Origin: JALYLC01 sp035696365
Lineage (GTDB): Bacteria; Actinomycetota; Thermoleophilia; Gaiellales; JALYLC01
DNA length: 64,000 nt
NCBI GenBank assembly: GCA_035696365.1
Contig: DASRQS010000050.1
Span: 124,001-188,000 of the forward strand
Direction of reading: 5' to 3'
Shown here: in pieces, positions 15,495 to 23,393 of the stretch
Numbering within the stretch: position 1 is the stretch's first letter
Layout: every line of letters starts with the position of its first letter
Made by a program: the position numbers and the translations under genes
The notes under the pieces: generated by a model
The model's input: only the letters and a program-made list of their open reading frames with translations
Told to the model about the DNA's origin: nothing
Database searches by the model: none

Positions 15495-16235
15495 GTGACC
15501 GATCCCACTCCCACAGCCCCCGCCTTCGTCCCGGCGCAGCGCGTGCGCTCGTTCGACCATATCGTCGGCCAGATCCGCGACGCCATCGCCTCGGGAGGCA
15601 TCGCGCCCGGCGAGCGGCTGCCGAGCGAGCGGGATCTCGGCGCGACCTTCGGTGTCTCGCGCACCACGCTGCGCGAGGCGCTGCGCGCGCTCGAGGCCCA
15701 GGGCGTGCTCGAGATCCGCACCGGCTCGCGCGGCGGGGCCTTCGTGGCCGAGCCGAGCTCCGAGCTCGTCGCGGGCGCGCTCGGCAACCTCCTGCGCTTC
15801 CGCGCGGCCACGGCTCGTGAGCTGGCCGAGTTCCGCGTGCCCTTCGAGGCCGAGAATGCCGCCTGGGCCGCCCGCCGCGCCGATCCGGCCTCCCTCGCGC
15901 AACTGGAGCACATCGTCGGCGACGTCAGCGCGCTGGCGGGAGACGACGCCGTCCCCTGGGCCGAGGTCGCGGCGCTCGAGGTGCGCTTCCACGACGCCGT
16001 TGCCCGCGCAACCGGCAACTCGGTGCGCGCGGCGATCATGAGCGCCATCCTCGACGCGCTCGAGCGCGCCTTCATCGCCGTGCCCGTGCCTCCCGGCTCC
16101 CCGCTGCGCGGTGAGCTCGCGCCCGAGCTACGCACGATCGTCGACGCGATTCACGTGAGCGACGACGAGGCGGCCGCAGCGGCCATGTGGGAGCACGTCG
16201 CGCGCTGGAGCGAGCTCGAGGTCGCCCACTCCTGA
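15495..16235 (+). CDS. GntR family regulator, FadR subfamily
   Basis: A 246-residue regulator. The N-terminal winged helix-turn-helix contains 'GERLPSERDLGATFGVSRTTLREALRALEAQGVLEIR' (about residues 40-76). The FCD-type all-helical effector domain has metal-site histidines in 'LEVRFHDAVARATGN' and near the C-terminus, 'MWEHVARWSE'. GTG 15495 is the start; longer open frames run into the promoter. It is divergent from the aminotransferase/hydroxyacid-dehydrogenase pair and probably controls it. FCD proteins usually bind small organic acids. Confidence 0.9.
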   Translation: MTDPTPTAPAFVPAQRVRSFDHIVGQIRDAIASGGIAPGERLPSERDLGATFGVSRTTLREALRALEAQGVLEIRTGSRGGAFVAEPSSELVAGALGNLLRFRAATARELAEFRVPFEAENAAWAARRADPASLAQLEHIVGDVSALAGDDAVPWAEVAALEVRFHDAVARATGNSVRAAIMSAILDALERAFIAVPVPPGSPLRGELAPELRTIVDAIHVSDDEAAAAAMWEHVARWSELEVAHS

Positions 16236-16255
16236 GCGGGACGCTCGGGGCCTGA

Positions 16256-16286
16256 CCGCCACGTGGGGCCACGCCCCGCCTGGCGG
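16256..16286 (+). terminator. Hairpin after the gntR gene
   Basis: CCGCCA at 16256-16261 pairs with TGGCGG at 16281-16286, with an inner GGGG/CCCC stem. It begins 20 bases after the gntR stop. There is no T-tract, so termination is inferred. Confidence 0.4.
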
Positions 16287-16317
16287 TGCAAGCCCAACTG
16301 TGCGACCCCAGCAGTGC

Positions 16318-16394
16318 GCGGCGGGACATCAAGGGTCAGACCCCGCGTGTCCCGGTCGCGGCGGGACATCAAGGGTCAGACCCCGCGTGTCCCG
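16318..16394. repeat. Two tandem 37-base palindromic repeats (REP-like)
   Basis: Two identical 37-base units (16318-16354 and 16358-16394) are separated by GTC. Each is internally symmetrical: GGGACA pairs with TGTCCC, and within them GGGTC-A-GACCC is a nested palindrome. This GGGTCAGACCC pattern resembles extragenic palindromes dispersed by REP-type elements. It lies between convergent gntR and mttB-family genes, where it may also act as a bidirectional terminator. No transposase is nearby. Confidence 0.75.
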
Positions 16395-16410
16395 CTCAGC
16401 GGCGGCCTCG

Positions 16411-17850
16411 TCAGTCGCCGAGCTCCGCGCGGCGGCGCGTCACGTACTCGTTCAGCTCGCTGCGGATGCCGTCGTCCATCGGCGGCTCCTCGTACTCCTC
16501 CAGCGTCTTCTTGTAGATCTCGCCGGCGCGCTCGGTCGCGTCGCGGCCGCCCAGGCGCTCCCAGCGCTGGAAGTTCTCGGTCGAGGAGAGCAGCGGGCGG
16601 TAGAAGCACTCGCGGAAGCGCTCCAGCGTGTGCACCGCGCCGAGGAAGTGGCCGCCGGCGCCGACCTCCTGGTGCGCGCCGAAGGCCAGGCTCTCCTCGT
16701 CGATCTCGAGCGGCGTGAACTGCACTTGCAGCATGCGGAGGATCTCGATGTCGACGATGAACTTCTCGTAGCAGGAGACGAGGCCCGCCTCCAGCCAGCC
16801 GGCCGAGTGCATCACGTAGTTCGTGCCCGCGAGGAAGGTCGGCGTCATGACCATCATCGCCTCGTAGGCGGCCTGCGCATCGCAGGTCTGGCTGGACGTC
16901 AGCCCGCCGCCCGAGCGCCAGGGCAGACCGTAGCGACGCGCCATCTGGCCCGTGCAGAGCAGGCCGATGGCCGACTCCGGTGTGCCCAGGGCGGGCGAGC
17001 CCGACTGCATGTCGGTGTTCGAGAGGAAGGAACCCAGGATCACGGGACAGCCGGGGTTGACGAGCTGCGTGAGGGCGATGCCCGTGAGTGCCTCGGCGAG
17101 TTGCTGCGCCAGCGTGGCGGGGATCGAGACCGGCGACATCGCACCCATCAGGAGGAAGGGCGTGACGATCACCGGCTGGCTGGCGCGGTTGTACTCGAAC
17201 ATCGCCGCCAGCATGCGGTCGTCGAAGCGCAGCGGCGAGTTGACGTTGATCAGGGAGATCACCCCCGGCGTCTGCTCGATCGCCGCGCGGCCGCCGAGCA
17301 GGATCTCGGTCATGCGGATGGTGTCGGCCGCGTTCGGGCCCGACGTCACCGAGCCCATGTAGGCCTTGTCGGAGAGCGTCTGCAGCGCGAGCACCATGTC
17401 GAGGTGGCGCGAGTCGAGTGGAGTGTCGTTCGGCTCGACGATCGTGCCGCCCGTCATGTCGAGCTCGGGGAAGGAATGCGCGAGCTTCACGAAGTTGCGG
17501 TAGTCGTCCATGGTCGCGTCGCGGCGCACGTCGCCTTGGCGCACGAAGGGCGGTCCGTAGACGGACGAGAAGACCATGCGGTCGTCGCCGATGTGCACGC
17601 TGTGCGCGGGATTGCGCGCCTGCACCTCGAAATTGCGCGGAGCCTTGGCCACCTGCTCGAGGATGAAGTCGGGATCGAGCCAGACGCAGTCGCCCTCTGT
17701 CCGCATGCCCTCCTTGGCGAACAGCTCGACCGCCTCCGGGAGCAGGAACTCCACTCCGAGCTCGCTGACGATCCGCTTCCAGCCGCGCTCGAGGGTCTCG
17801 ACCGCGTCGGGCGAGAGGATCTCGTAACGCGGCAGCTTGTTGACGAACAT
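16411..17850 (-). CDS. MttB-family (COG5598) quaternary-amine:corrinoid methyltransferase, pyrrolysine-free
   Basis: A 479-residue protein of the trimethylamine methyltransferase family. Characteristic stretches are 'GGTIVEPNDTPLDSRHLDMVLALQTLSDKAYMGSVTSG', 'INVNSPLRFDDRMLAAM' and 'SGGGLTSSQTCDAQAAYEAMM'. The frame is uninterrupted, with no in-frame TAG, so it belongs to the non-pyrrolysine branch that includes glycine betaine (MtgB), proline betaine and carnitine demethylases. These move an N-methyl group from a quaternary amine to a cob(I)alamin protein. It is divergent from the operon encoding its likely corrinoid partner. An alternative ATG at 17919 would add 23 residues; I prefer 17850. 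Glycine betaine is the likeliest substrate because of the dimethylglycine-dehydrogenase-like gene. Confidence 0.88.
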   Translation of the reverse strand: MFVNKLPRYEILSPDAVETLERGWKRIVSELGVEFLLPEAVELFAKEGMRTEGDCVWLDPDFILEQVAKAPRNFEVQARNPAHSVHIGDDRMVFSSVYGPPFVRQGDVRRDATMDDYRNFVKLAHSFPELDMTGGTIVEPNDTPLDSRHLDMVLALQTLSDKAYMGSVTSGPNAADTIRMTEILLGGRAAIEQTPGVISLINVNSPLRFDDRMLAAMFEYNRASQPVIVTPFLLMGAMSPVSIPATLAQQLAEALTGIALTQLVNPGCPVILGSFLSNTDMQSGSPALGTPESAIGLLCTGQMARRYGLPWRSGGGLTSSQTCDAQAAYEAMMVMTPTFLAGTNYVMHSAGWLEAGLVSCYEKFIVDIEILRMLQVQFTPLEIDEESLAFGAHQEVGAGGHFLGAVHTLERFRECFYRPLLSSTENFQRWERLGGRDATERAGEIYKKTLEEYEEPPMDDGIRSELNEYVTRRRAELGD

Positions 17851-17901
17851 GCGGCCCCCGGTCTGATGGGTGATTGACGGAACCGGTAAATCGGCGCTAG
17901 A

Positions 17902-17915
17902 TTCCACGATAGGAA
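17902..17915. promoter_or_regulatory. IclR operator candidate
   Basis: TTCC, ACGATA, GGAA: an inverted repeat in the 78-base gap between the mttB-family gene and the iclR gene. Many IclR proteins bind short TTCC/GGAA-type inverted repeats, so it is a candidate site for divergent control. Confidence 0.35.
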
Positions 17916-17928
17916 ACATGAGTCCCAC

Positions 17929-18711
17929 GTGCTGAGTCAAGGCGAGACAACTCGCCCGAGTGGTTCCCAGGCGATCGAGCGCGCAGCGCAGTTGCTCGTG
18001 CTCGTGCTGGACCAGGAGCATCCCACGACACTGGGCGAGCTCGCGCGCCTCACGCACCTGCCCAAGAGCACGGCTTCGCGCGTCGTCGCCGCGCTCGAGC
18101 GAAACGCGCTCGTGCAGCGCGATTCGGCCCGCGGAGCGATCCGCCCCGGCCCCGCGCTGCTGCGCTTCGCGCAGCGCGGAGTCGAGGACGCCGACCTGAT
18201 CGAGCTCGCCCAGCCGGTGCTGAACGCGCTGGCCACGGAGAGCGGCGAGACGATCAATCTCGGCGTACCGGCGCCGGCCGGCGTCAACCACCTCGCGCAG
18301 GTCGACTCCCGCCACATGATCGGCGCCGCCAACTGGGTCGGGCGCACGGTGGCGTTCCATCCCGGCGCCAACGGCAAGGTGTTCCTCGCCTTCGGGGCCG
18401 CCGTGCTCCCACAGGGGGAGCTGACGCGCTTCACGCCGCACACGATCTGCGATCGCGAACGCATCGTGGCGGCGCTCGACACGATTCGCGCCGTCGGCTA
18501 CGCCACGGCGATCGACGAGCTCGAGGTCGGTCTCTCCGCGGTGGCCGCGCCCGTGCGCGGCGCCAACGGGGCCTGCATCGCCGCTCTCTCCATTTCCGGC
18601 CCGAGCTTCCGCCTCGGGCCGTCCCAGCTCGACCACATGGGTGCGCTGCTCGTCGAGCAGGCCGCCGTCCTGTCCACCCGACTCGGGTACCCAACCCTGG
18701 AGCGAGGATGA
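17929..18711 (+). CDS. IclR family transcriptional regulator
   Basis: A 260-residue regulator. The N-terminal winged helix-turn-helix reads 'TTLGELARLTHLPKSTASRVVAALE' (about residues 33-57). The C-terminal IclR effector domain contains 'GRTVAFHPGANGKVFLAF' and 'ELEVGLSAVAAPVRGANGACIAALSISGP'. It starts at GTG 17929 and is the first gene of the corrinoid operon, overlapping the corrinoid-protein gene by ATGA (18708-18711). It likely senses a substrate or product of the demethylation route and controls both divergent promoters; the effector is unknown. Confidence 0.92.
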   Translation: MLSQGETTRPSGSQAIERAAQLLVLVLDQEHPTTLGELARLTHLPKSTASRVVAALERNALVQRDSARGAIRPGPALLRFAQRGVEDADLIELAQPVLNALATESGETINLGVPAPAGVNHLAQVDSRHMIGAANWVGRTVAFHPGANGKVFLAFGAAVLPQGELTRFTPHTICDRERIVAALDTIRAVGYATAIDELEVGLSAVAAPVRGANGACIAALSISGPSFRLGPSQLDHMGALLVEQAAVLSTRLGYPTLERG

Positions 18712-19379
18712 CCATGACGCACGAGGAGATCCTGCAGGGCCTGTTCGACAACACGCTGATCGGCAACAAGCCCGAGGTCGCCGACCTGGTCAACCTCGGC
18801 CTCGAAGATGGCATGGAACCGAGCTCCATGCTGTTCGACGCGCTCATCCCCTCGCTCGAGGAGGTGGGCGCGCGCTTCGAGCGCGGCGACTACTTCGTGC
18901 CCGAGATGCTGATCGCCGCCCGGGCGATGCAGGGCGCGCTGGACATCCTGCGCCCCCTGCTCGTGGCCGAGGGCGTGCAGCAGATCGGCACGTTCGTGAT
19001 GGGCACGGTCAAGGGCGACGTGCACGACATCGGCAAGAACCTCGTCAACATCATGCTCGAGGGCGCCGGCTTCACCGTGATCGACCTTGGCGTGAACGTG
19101 CCGCCGGAGAAATTCATCGAGCAGATCGAGGAGCACAAGCCGGAGATCGTCGGGTTCTCGGCGTTCCTGACCACCACGATGCCGATGTTCAAGGCCAACA
19201 TCAATGCCATCGAGAAGGCGGGCCTGCGCGACAAGGTGATCATCATGGTCGGCGGCGCGCCCGTGACCCAGGAGTACGCCGACGCCGTCGGCGCCGACGG
19301 GTATGCGGCCGACGCGTCCACCGCGGTGCGCCTGGCCAAGGACCTGATCGAGAAGAAGCGGGCGCTCGTACCAGCGTGA
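18708..19379 (+). CDS. Corrinoid protein (MttC/MtgC-type methyl carrier)
   Basis: A 223-residue cobalamin-binding protein. An N-terminal helical cap domain (about residues 5-90) is followed by a Rossmann-like B12 domain with the base-off signature GDVHDIGKNLV; His106 would be the lower cobalt ligand. It accepts the methyl group from the MttB-family enzyme at 16411-17850 and passes it to the methyltransferase at 20665. Start ATG 18708 overlaps the iclR stop, with an alternative ATG at 18714. Its length matches stand-alone methylamine corrinoid proteins rather than MetH. Confidence 0.93.
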   Translation: MTMTHEEILQGLFDNTLIGNKPEVADLVNLGLEDGMEPSSMLFDALIPSLEEVGARFERGDYFVPEMLIAARAMQGALDILRPLLVAEGVQQIGTFVMGTVKGDVHDIGKNLVNIMLEGAGFTVIDLGVNVPPEKFIEQIEEHKPEIVGFSAFLTTTMPMFKANINAIEKAGLRDKVIIMVGGAPVTQEYADAVGADGYAADASTAVRLAKDLIEKKRALVPA

Positions 19380-19750
19380 AGCCGCTCGCGCTCATCGAGA
19401 AGGCGGTCAAGGGCCCGGTCTGGGGCTGCCAGATGTGCGGTCAGTGCGTGCTGCACTCGACCGGCATGACCTGCCCGATGAACTGCCCGAAGACGCTGCG
19501 CAACGGGCCCTGCGGTGGTGTGCGGGCGAACGGCAACTGCGAGGTCAAACCCGAGATGCGCTGCGTCTGGCTGAAGGGCTACGAGCGCGCCGAGGGCATG
19601 CCGGGGCTACCGAGGCACTGGCGCGAGGAGTACAACGACATGCGCCCGCCTGTCGACAACCGGCTCAAGAACACGTCCTCGTGGGCGAACTTCCTGAGCA
19701 AGCGCGACCGCCAGGTGCCCGACGGCTGGAAGCCCGGAGACGACGGCTAG
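19376..19750 (+). CDS. MetV-like methylenetetrahydrofolate reductase C-terminal-domain protein
   Basis: A 124-residue cysteine-rich protein of the MTHFR_C family. Eight cysteines are visible: Cys18, 21 and 24 in 'CQMCGQC', Cys33 and 37 in 'CPMNC', Cys46 in 'NGPCGG', Cys55 and Cys63. In acetogens the homologous MetV subunit pairs with MetF and binds Fe-S or zinc; here the next gene is metF. GTG 19376 overlaps the corrinoid-protein stop as GTGA. The expected role is electron transfer to, or assembly with, MetF during oxidation of methyl-THF to methylene-THF. Fe-S versus zinc cannot be decided from the sequence. Confidence 0.85.
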   Translation: MKPLALIEKAVKGPVWGCQMCGQCVLHSTGMTCPMNCPKTLRNGPCGGVRANGNCEVKPEMRCVWLKGYERAEGMPGLPRHWREEYNDMRPPVDNRLKNTSSWANFLSKRDRQVPDGWKPGDDG

Positions 19751-19754
19751 CGGC

Positions 19755-20693
19755 ATGTCGGAGCTCGAGCGCAAACTGGCCGGCACGGGCCTCGTGATCA
19801 CCGGGGAGCTCCCCGGCGTCGACGGAGGCGGTCTCGACGCGGTGCGCAGAGGGCTGGAGCAGTACCTGCCCTGGGTCGACGCGGTCAACGCGACCGACAA
19901 CACGGCTGCGCATGCGCACGCCTCCAACGTCGCCGTCGCGATCGCGCTCCACTCGCTCGGCGCCGAGCCGATCATGCAGATCGTCTGCCGTGACAAGAAC
20001 CGCCTCGCGCTGCAGGCCGACATCGTCGGCGCGGCGCTGCACGGCATCGAGAACGTCTCCTGCCTGACGGGCGACGACGTCACCGCGGGCGACGAGAAAG
20101 AAGCGCGCCGGGTGTTCGATCTCGATGGCCCGCAGCTCATCGTCACCGCCGGCGCGATCGCGCGGGGGGAGTACCTCTCGGGCCGCAAGATCGAGCCTGC
20201 GCCGCACCTCTTCATCGGCGCCGTCGAGAACCCGGGCGCGCCGCCGCTGGCCTACCGTGCCGACCGCGCGCTCAAGAAGGCGCGCGCCGGCGCGCGCTTC
20301 CTGCAGCTTCAGATCTGTTACGAGCCGGCGCATCTGGAGGCGTTCTGCGCCGAAGGAGCGCGCATCGGCCTGGAGCGGCACACGGCCCTCCTGCCCTCCA
20401 TCTGCCTCGTGTCGGGTGCGCGGGCACTGGAGTTCATGGACGCCGACGTCCCCGGCATCTCCGTTCCGGCGACGACGATCGAGCGCGTCAAGAGCGCCGC
20501 TGATCCGCGCGCAGAGGCCTTCGAGCTGGCCGTCGAACAGGCACGGCACGCCCTCGCGCAACCGGGCGTACGCGGATTGCATCTCATCTCGTTCCGCAAG
20601 GACGACGCGGTCGGGCGCTTGTGCGAGCGCCTCGGCATCCCCACAACCAAGGAGCGAGACGCGAGTGGACACGGTTCTCCAGTCACGGTCTAG
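19755..20693 (+). CDS. metF: Methylenetetrahydrofolate reductase (MetF)
   Basis: A 312-residue MetF-type TIM barrel. Family stretches are 'DAVNATDNTAAHAHASNVAVAIALHSLGAEPIMQIVCRDKNR', 'GIENVSCLTGDD', 'IGAVENPGAP' and 'GARFLQLQICYE'. It interconverts methylene-THF and methyl-THF. Set in an operon with a MetV-like protein and a methyl-THF:corrinoid methyltransferase, it probably works in the oxidative direction, unlike the biosynthetic enzyme fused in the gene at 29860-31671. ATG 19755 is 4 bases after the preceding stop; its 3' end overlaps the next gene by 29 bases. Confidence 0.9.
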   Translation: MSELERKLAGTGLVITGELPGVDGGGLDAVRRGLEQYLPWVDAVNATDNTAAHAHASNVAVAIALHSLGAEPIMQIVCRDKNRLALQADIVGAALHGIENVSCLTGDDVTAGDEKEARRVFDLDGPQLIVTAGAIARGEYLSGRKIEPAPHLFIGAVENPGAPPLAYRADRALKKARAGARFLQLQICYEPAHLEAFCAEGARIGLERHTALLPSICLVSGARALEFMDADVPGISVPATTIERVKSAADPRAEAFELAVEQARHALAQPGVRGLHLISFRKDDAVGRLCERLGIPTTKERDASGHGSPVTV

Positions 20694-21525
20694 GACCGTC
20701 ACGATCGCGATCGACAAGCCGTTCTGCATCATCGGCGAGCGAATCAACCCGACCGGCCGCAAGGCCTTCGCGCAGGAGTTGCGCGACGGCAACCTCGACC
20801 GTGTGCTCGAGGACGCGGACGCCCAGATCGCCATGGGCGCCGACATGCTCGACGTCAACGCCGGCATCCCGCTGGTCGACGAGGCCGAGCTGCTGGCCCA
20901 GATGATCCGGCTGCTGCAGGACCACACCGACATGCCGCTCTGCATCGACTCCTCGGTGATCGAGGCGCTCGAGGCCGGCCTGGACGCCTACGAGGGCAAG
21001 GCCCTCGTCAACTCCGTGACGGGAGAGGACGAGCGCCTCGAGCTGATCCTGCCGATCGTGGCCAAGCACGGCGCGGCCGTGATCGGACTCACGAACGACG
21101 AGACGGGCATCCCGGAGACCGCGGAGAAGCGGCTCGAGATCGCGCGCAAGATCGTCTCGGTCGCGGGCGACCACGGCATCCCTCCCGAGGACGTGGTGCT
21201 CGATCCGCTGGCGATGACCGTGGGCGCCGACCCGCAGGCCGTGCGCATCACGCTCGACGCGATCGAGATGATCCGCGACGAGCTCGGCGTGAACATGTGC
21301 CTGGGGGCATCCAACGTGTCGTTCGGCCTGCCCGAGCGCCACACGCTGAACGCCGCGTTCCTGGCCATGGGCTCCGCTCACGGGCTCACGAGCGCGATCA
21401 TGAACGCGCTCTCGGAGGAGTGCGTGCGCAGCGTGCGCGCGAGCGATCTCATGCTCGGCAAGGACGAGTGGGGCGCAAACTGGATCTCGGCCCACCGCGC
21501 GCGCCAGGCGGCCGTTCCCTCGTGA
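20665..21525 (+). CDS. Methyltetrahydrofolate:corrinoid methyltransferase (AcsE/MtgA-like)
   Basis: A 286-residue pterin-binding TIM-barrel protein: 'FCIIGERINPTGRKAFAQEL', 'GADMLDVNAGIPLVDE', 'LCIDSSVIEALEAGL' and 'NMCLGASNVSFGLPER'. It moves a methyl group between a corrinoid protein and tetrahydrofolate, as AcsE does in acetogens and MtgA in glycine betaine demethylation. It has no B12 or homocysteine domain, so it is not a MetH fragment. GTG 20665 has GGAG ten bases upstream and overlaps metF; the stop overlaps the next gene as GTGA. Confidence 0.9.
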   Translation: MDTVLQSRSRTVTIAIDKPFCIIGERINPTGRKAFAQELRDGNLDRVLEDADAQIAMGADMLDVNAGIPLVDEAELLAQMIRLLQDHTDMPLCIDSSVIEALEAGLDAYEGKALVNSVTGEDERLELILPIVAKHGAAVIGLTNDETGIPETAEKRLEIARKIVSVAGDHGIPPEDVVLDPLAMTVGADPQAVRITLDAIEMIRDELGVNMCLGASNVSFGLPERHTLNAAFLAMGSAHGLTSAIMNALSEECVRSVRASDLMLGKDEWGANWISAHRARQAAVPS

Positions 21526-23393
21526 GCGTGGCCTCCCAGGAGGCGATGACCGGCGAGGGCGTCGGCCGGGTGCGGCTGCGCTTCCTCCCCGACGGGCCTG
21601 AGGTGCGCGTTCCCCCGGGCGTCAGCCTGTTCGACGCCGCGAGCTGGAACGGGGTCGCGATCGACTCCACCTGCGGCGGCTACGGCACGTGCAAGAAGTG
21701 CAAGGTGCGGATCGTGGAGGGCGAGCTGCCGATCAGCTCGGTCGACCCGCGGGCGTTCACGCCCGACGAGCTGCGCGACGGCTGGCGGCTGGCCTGCCGC
21801 GCGCAGGCCTCATGCGACCTCGTGATCGATGTCCCGCCGCTGCAGACGCGGCCCAAGGCGGCGACGGTGGGCGTCGGGCGCCAGGTGATCCTGCGCCCGA
21901 GCGTGCAGAAGCGCTACCTCGAGCTCTCGGAGCCGACGCTGCAGGATCAGGCCAGCGATCTGGAGCGGATCGTGGCCGCGATGGACGACCTCGAGTTGCG
22001 CGTCGGCGTGGACGTCGTGCGCACGCTGCCCCAGCTCGTGCGCGCCTGCGACTGGAAGGTCACCGCCGTGGTCGTCGACGACGAGCTGATCGGCGTGGAG
22101 GCCGGTGACACGACCGGGCGCATGTTCGGGATCGCCTTCGACCTCGGCACGACCACGGTGGTCGCGACGCTGCTCGACCTCTCGACGGGCACGCCCGTGG
22201 CCGTGCGCTCGATCCTCAACCGCCAGCAGCCCTACGGCGCCGACGTGATCCGCCGCATCTCCGCGACCATGATGGATCCGACCGTGCTGCCAAAGCTGCA
22301 GGAGCTCGCGCAGGGGACGCTCGCCGACCTCGTGGCCGAGGTGCTGGAGCAGGGCGAGGTCGCCCCCGAGGAGGTCTACGAGGTCGCCCTCGCCGGCAAC
22401 GCCACGATGACGCAGCTCCTGCTCGGCATCGACCCCGAGCCGGTCGGCGTCGCGCCGTTCATCATGGCCGCCTCGAGCTACCCGCTCATGCGCGCGGGCG
22501 ACTTCGGCCTCACGGTGCATCCGCGGGCGCACGCGCACGTCTTCCCTGCGCTCGGCGCCTACGTCGGGGGCGACATCGTCTCGGGCCTGCTGGCCTCCGG
22601 CATGACGCGCGACAAGCGCCTCCGGCTGTTCATCGACGTCGGTACCAACTGTGAGATCGCGCTCGGCAACGTGGAGCGACTTCTCACCACCGCCGCTCCG
22701 GCCGGGCCGGCCTTCGAGGCCGCGCAGATTCGCTGCGGCATGCGCGCCGCCGACGGCGCGATCGAGACGGTGCGCATCAAGGACGAGGAGATCGCGCTCG
22801 GCGTGATCGGCGACGCCACGCCGCTCGGGATCTGCGGCTCGGGCCTGGTCGACGCCGTCGCGGAGCTCGTCAAGTGCGGCCTGCTGGATCACTCGGGCCG
22901 CTTCGTGCCCGACGAGGCCGCGGCCGAGCTGCACCCCGCTCTGGCCGAGCGCCTCGTGGCGATCGACGGCGAGCGTATCTTCGTGCTCGCCTGGGCCGGC
23001 GAGCCGGGCGACGCAGAGGGCGCGGTCTACCTGTCGCAGCGCGACGTGCGCGAGCTGCAATTCGCCAAAGCCTCGATCGCGACCGGCTGGGCCCTGCTGG
23101 TCGAGCAGCTCGGCGTGAAGGTGTCCGACATCCAGCAGGTGCTGCTGGCCGGCTCGTTCGGGTCGTACCTCTCGCCCGCCTCGGCCGTGCGCATCGGGCT
23201 CGTGCCCAAGCTGGCGTTGCCGCGCATCGTGGCAGCCGGCAACGTGGCGGGCGAGGGGGCGAAGATGATCCTGCTCTCGGCGCAGGAGCGCGCCGCCGCG
23301 GCCGCCCTGGTGCACGAGGTTGAGTACGTCGAGCTGTCGGACCGGCCCGACTTCAACGACCTCTTCATCGACCAGCTCTCCTTCCCGGCATGA
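21522..23393 (+). CDS. Corrinoid activation protein, 2Fe-2S ferredoxin plus ASKHA domain (RACo-like)
   Basis: A 623-residue protein. It has an N-terminal plant-type [2Fe-2S] domain with Cys51, Cys57, Cys60 ('CGGYGTCKKC') and Cys92, then a linker, then a DUF4445/ASKHA ATPase half with 'GIAFDLGTTTVVATLLDL', 'ALAGNATMTQLLLG', 'FIDVGTNCEIALGN' and 'QVLLAGSFGSYLSP'. RACo and RamA-type proteins use ATP to reduce inactive Co(II) corrinoid to Co(I); this one would reactivate the neighbouring corrinoid protein. I choose GTG 21522 (GTGA overlap); the ATG at 21546 is a possible later start with GAGG very close. The ferredoxin type matches RACo rather than the 4Fe-4S RamA. Confidence 0.9.
   Translation: MSVASQEAMTGEGVGRVRLRFLPDGPEVRVPPGVSLFDAASWNGVAIDSTCGGYGTCKKCKVRIVEGELPISSVDPRAFTPDELRDGWRLACRAQASCDLVIDVPPLQTRPKAATVGVGRQVILRPSVQKRYLELSEPTLQDQASDLERIVAAMDDLELRVGVDVVRTLPQLVRACDWKVTAVVVDDELIGVEAGDTTGRMFGIAFDLGTTTVVATLLDLSTGTPVAVRSILNRQQPYGADVIRRISATMMDPTVLPKLQELAQGTLADLVAEVLEQGEVAPEEVYEVALAGNATMTQLLLGIDPEPVGVAPFIMAASSYPLMRAGDFGLTVHPRAHAHVFPALGAYVGGDIVSGLLASGMTRDKRLRLFIDVGTNCEIALGNVERLLTTAAPAGPAFEAAQIRCGMRAADGAIETVRIKDEEIALGVIGDATPLGICGSGLVDAVAELVKCGLLDHSGRFVPDEAAAELHPALAERLVAIDGERIFVLAWAGEPGDAEGAVYLSQRDVRELQFAKASIATGWALLVEQLGVKVSDIQQVLLAGSFGSYLSPASAVRIGLVPKLALPRIVAAGNVAGEGAKMILLSAQERAAAAALVHEVEYVELSDRPDFNDLFIDQLSFPA

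Noticed and set aside
16318..16394. Possible CRISPR array
   Set aside because: There are only two repeats with a 3-base spacer, strongly palindromic units, and no cas genes. A REP-like tandem fits better.
16411..17850. Pyrrolysine-containing MttB
   Set aside because: The frame is complete without an in-frame TAG, and no pyl genes are present in the window.
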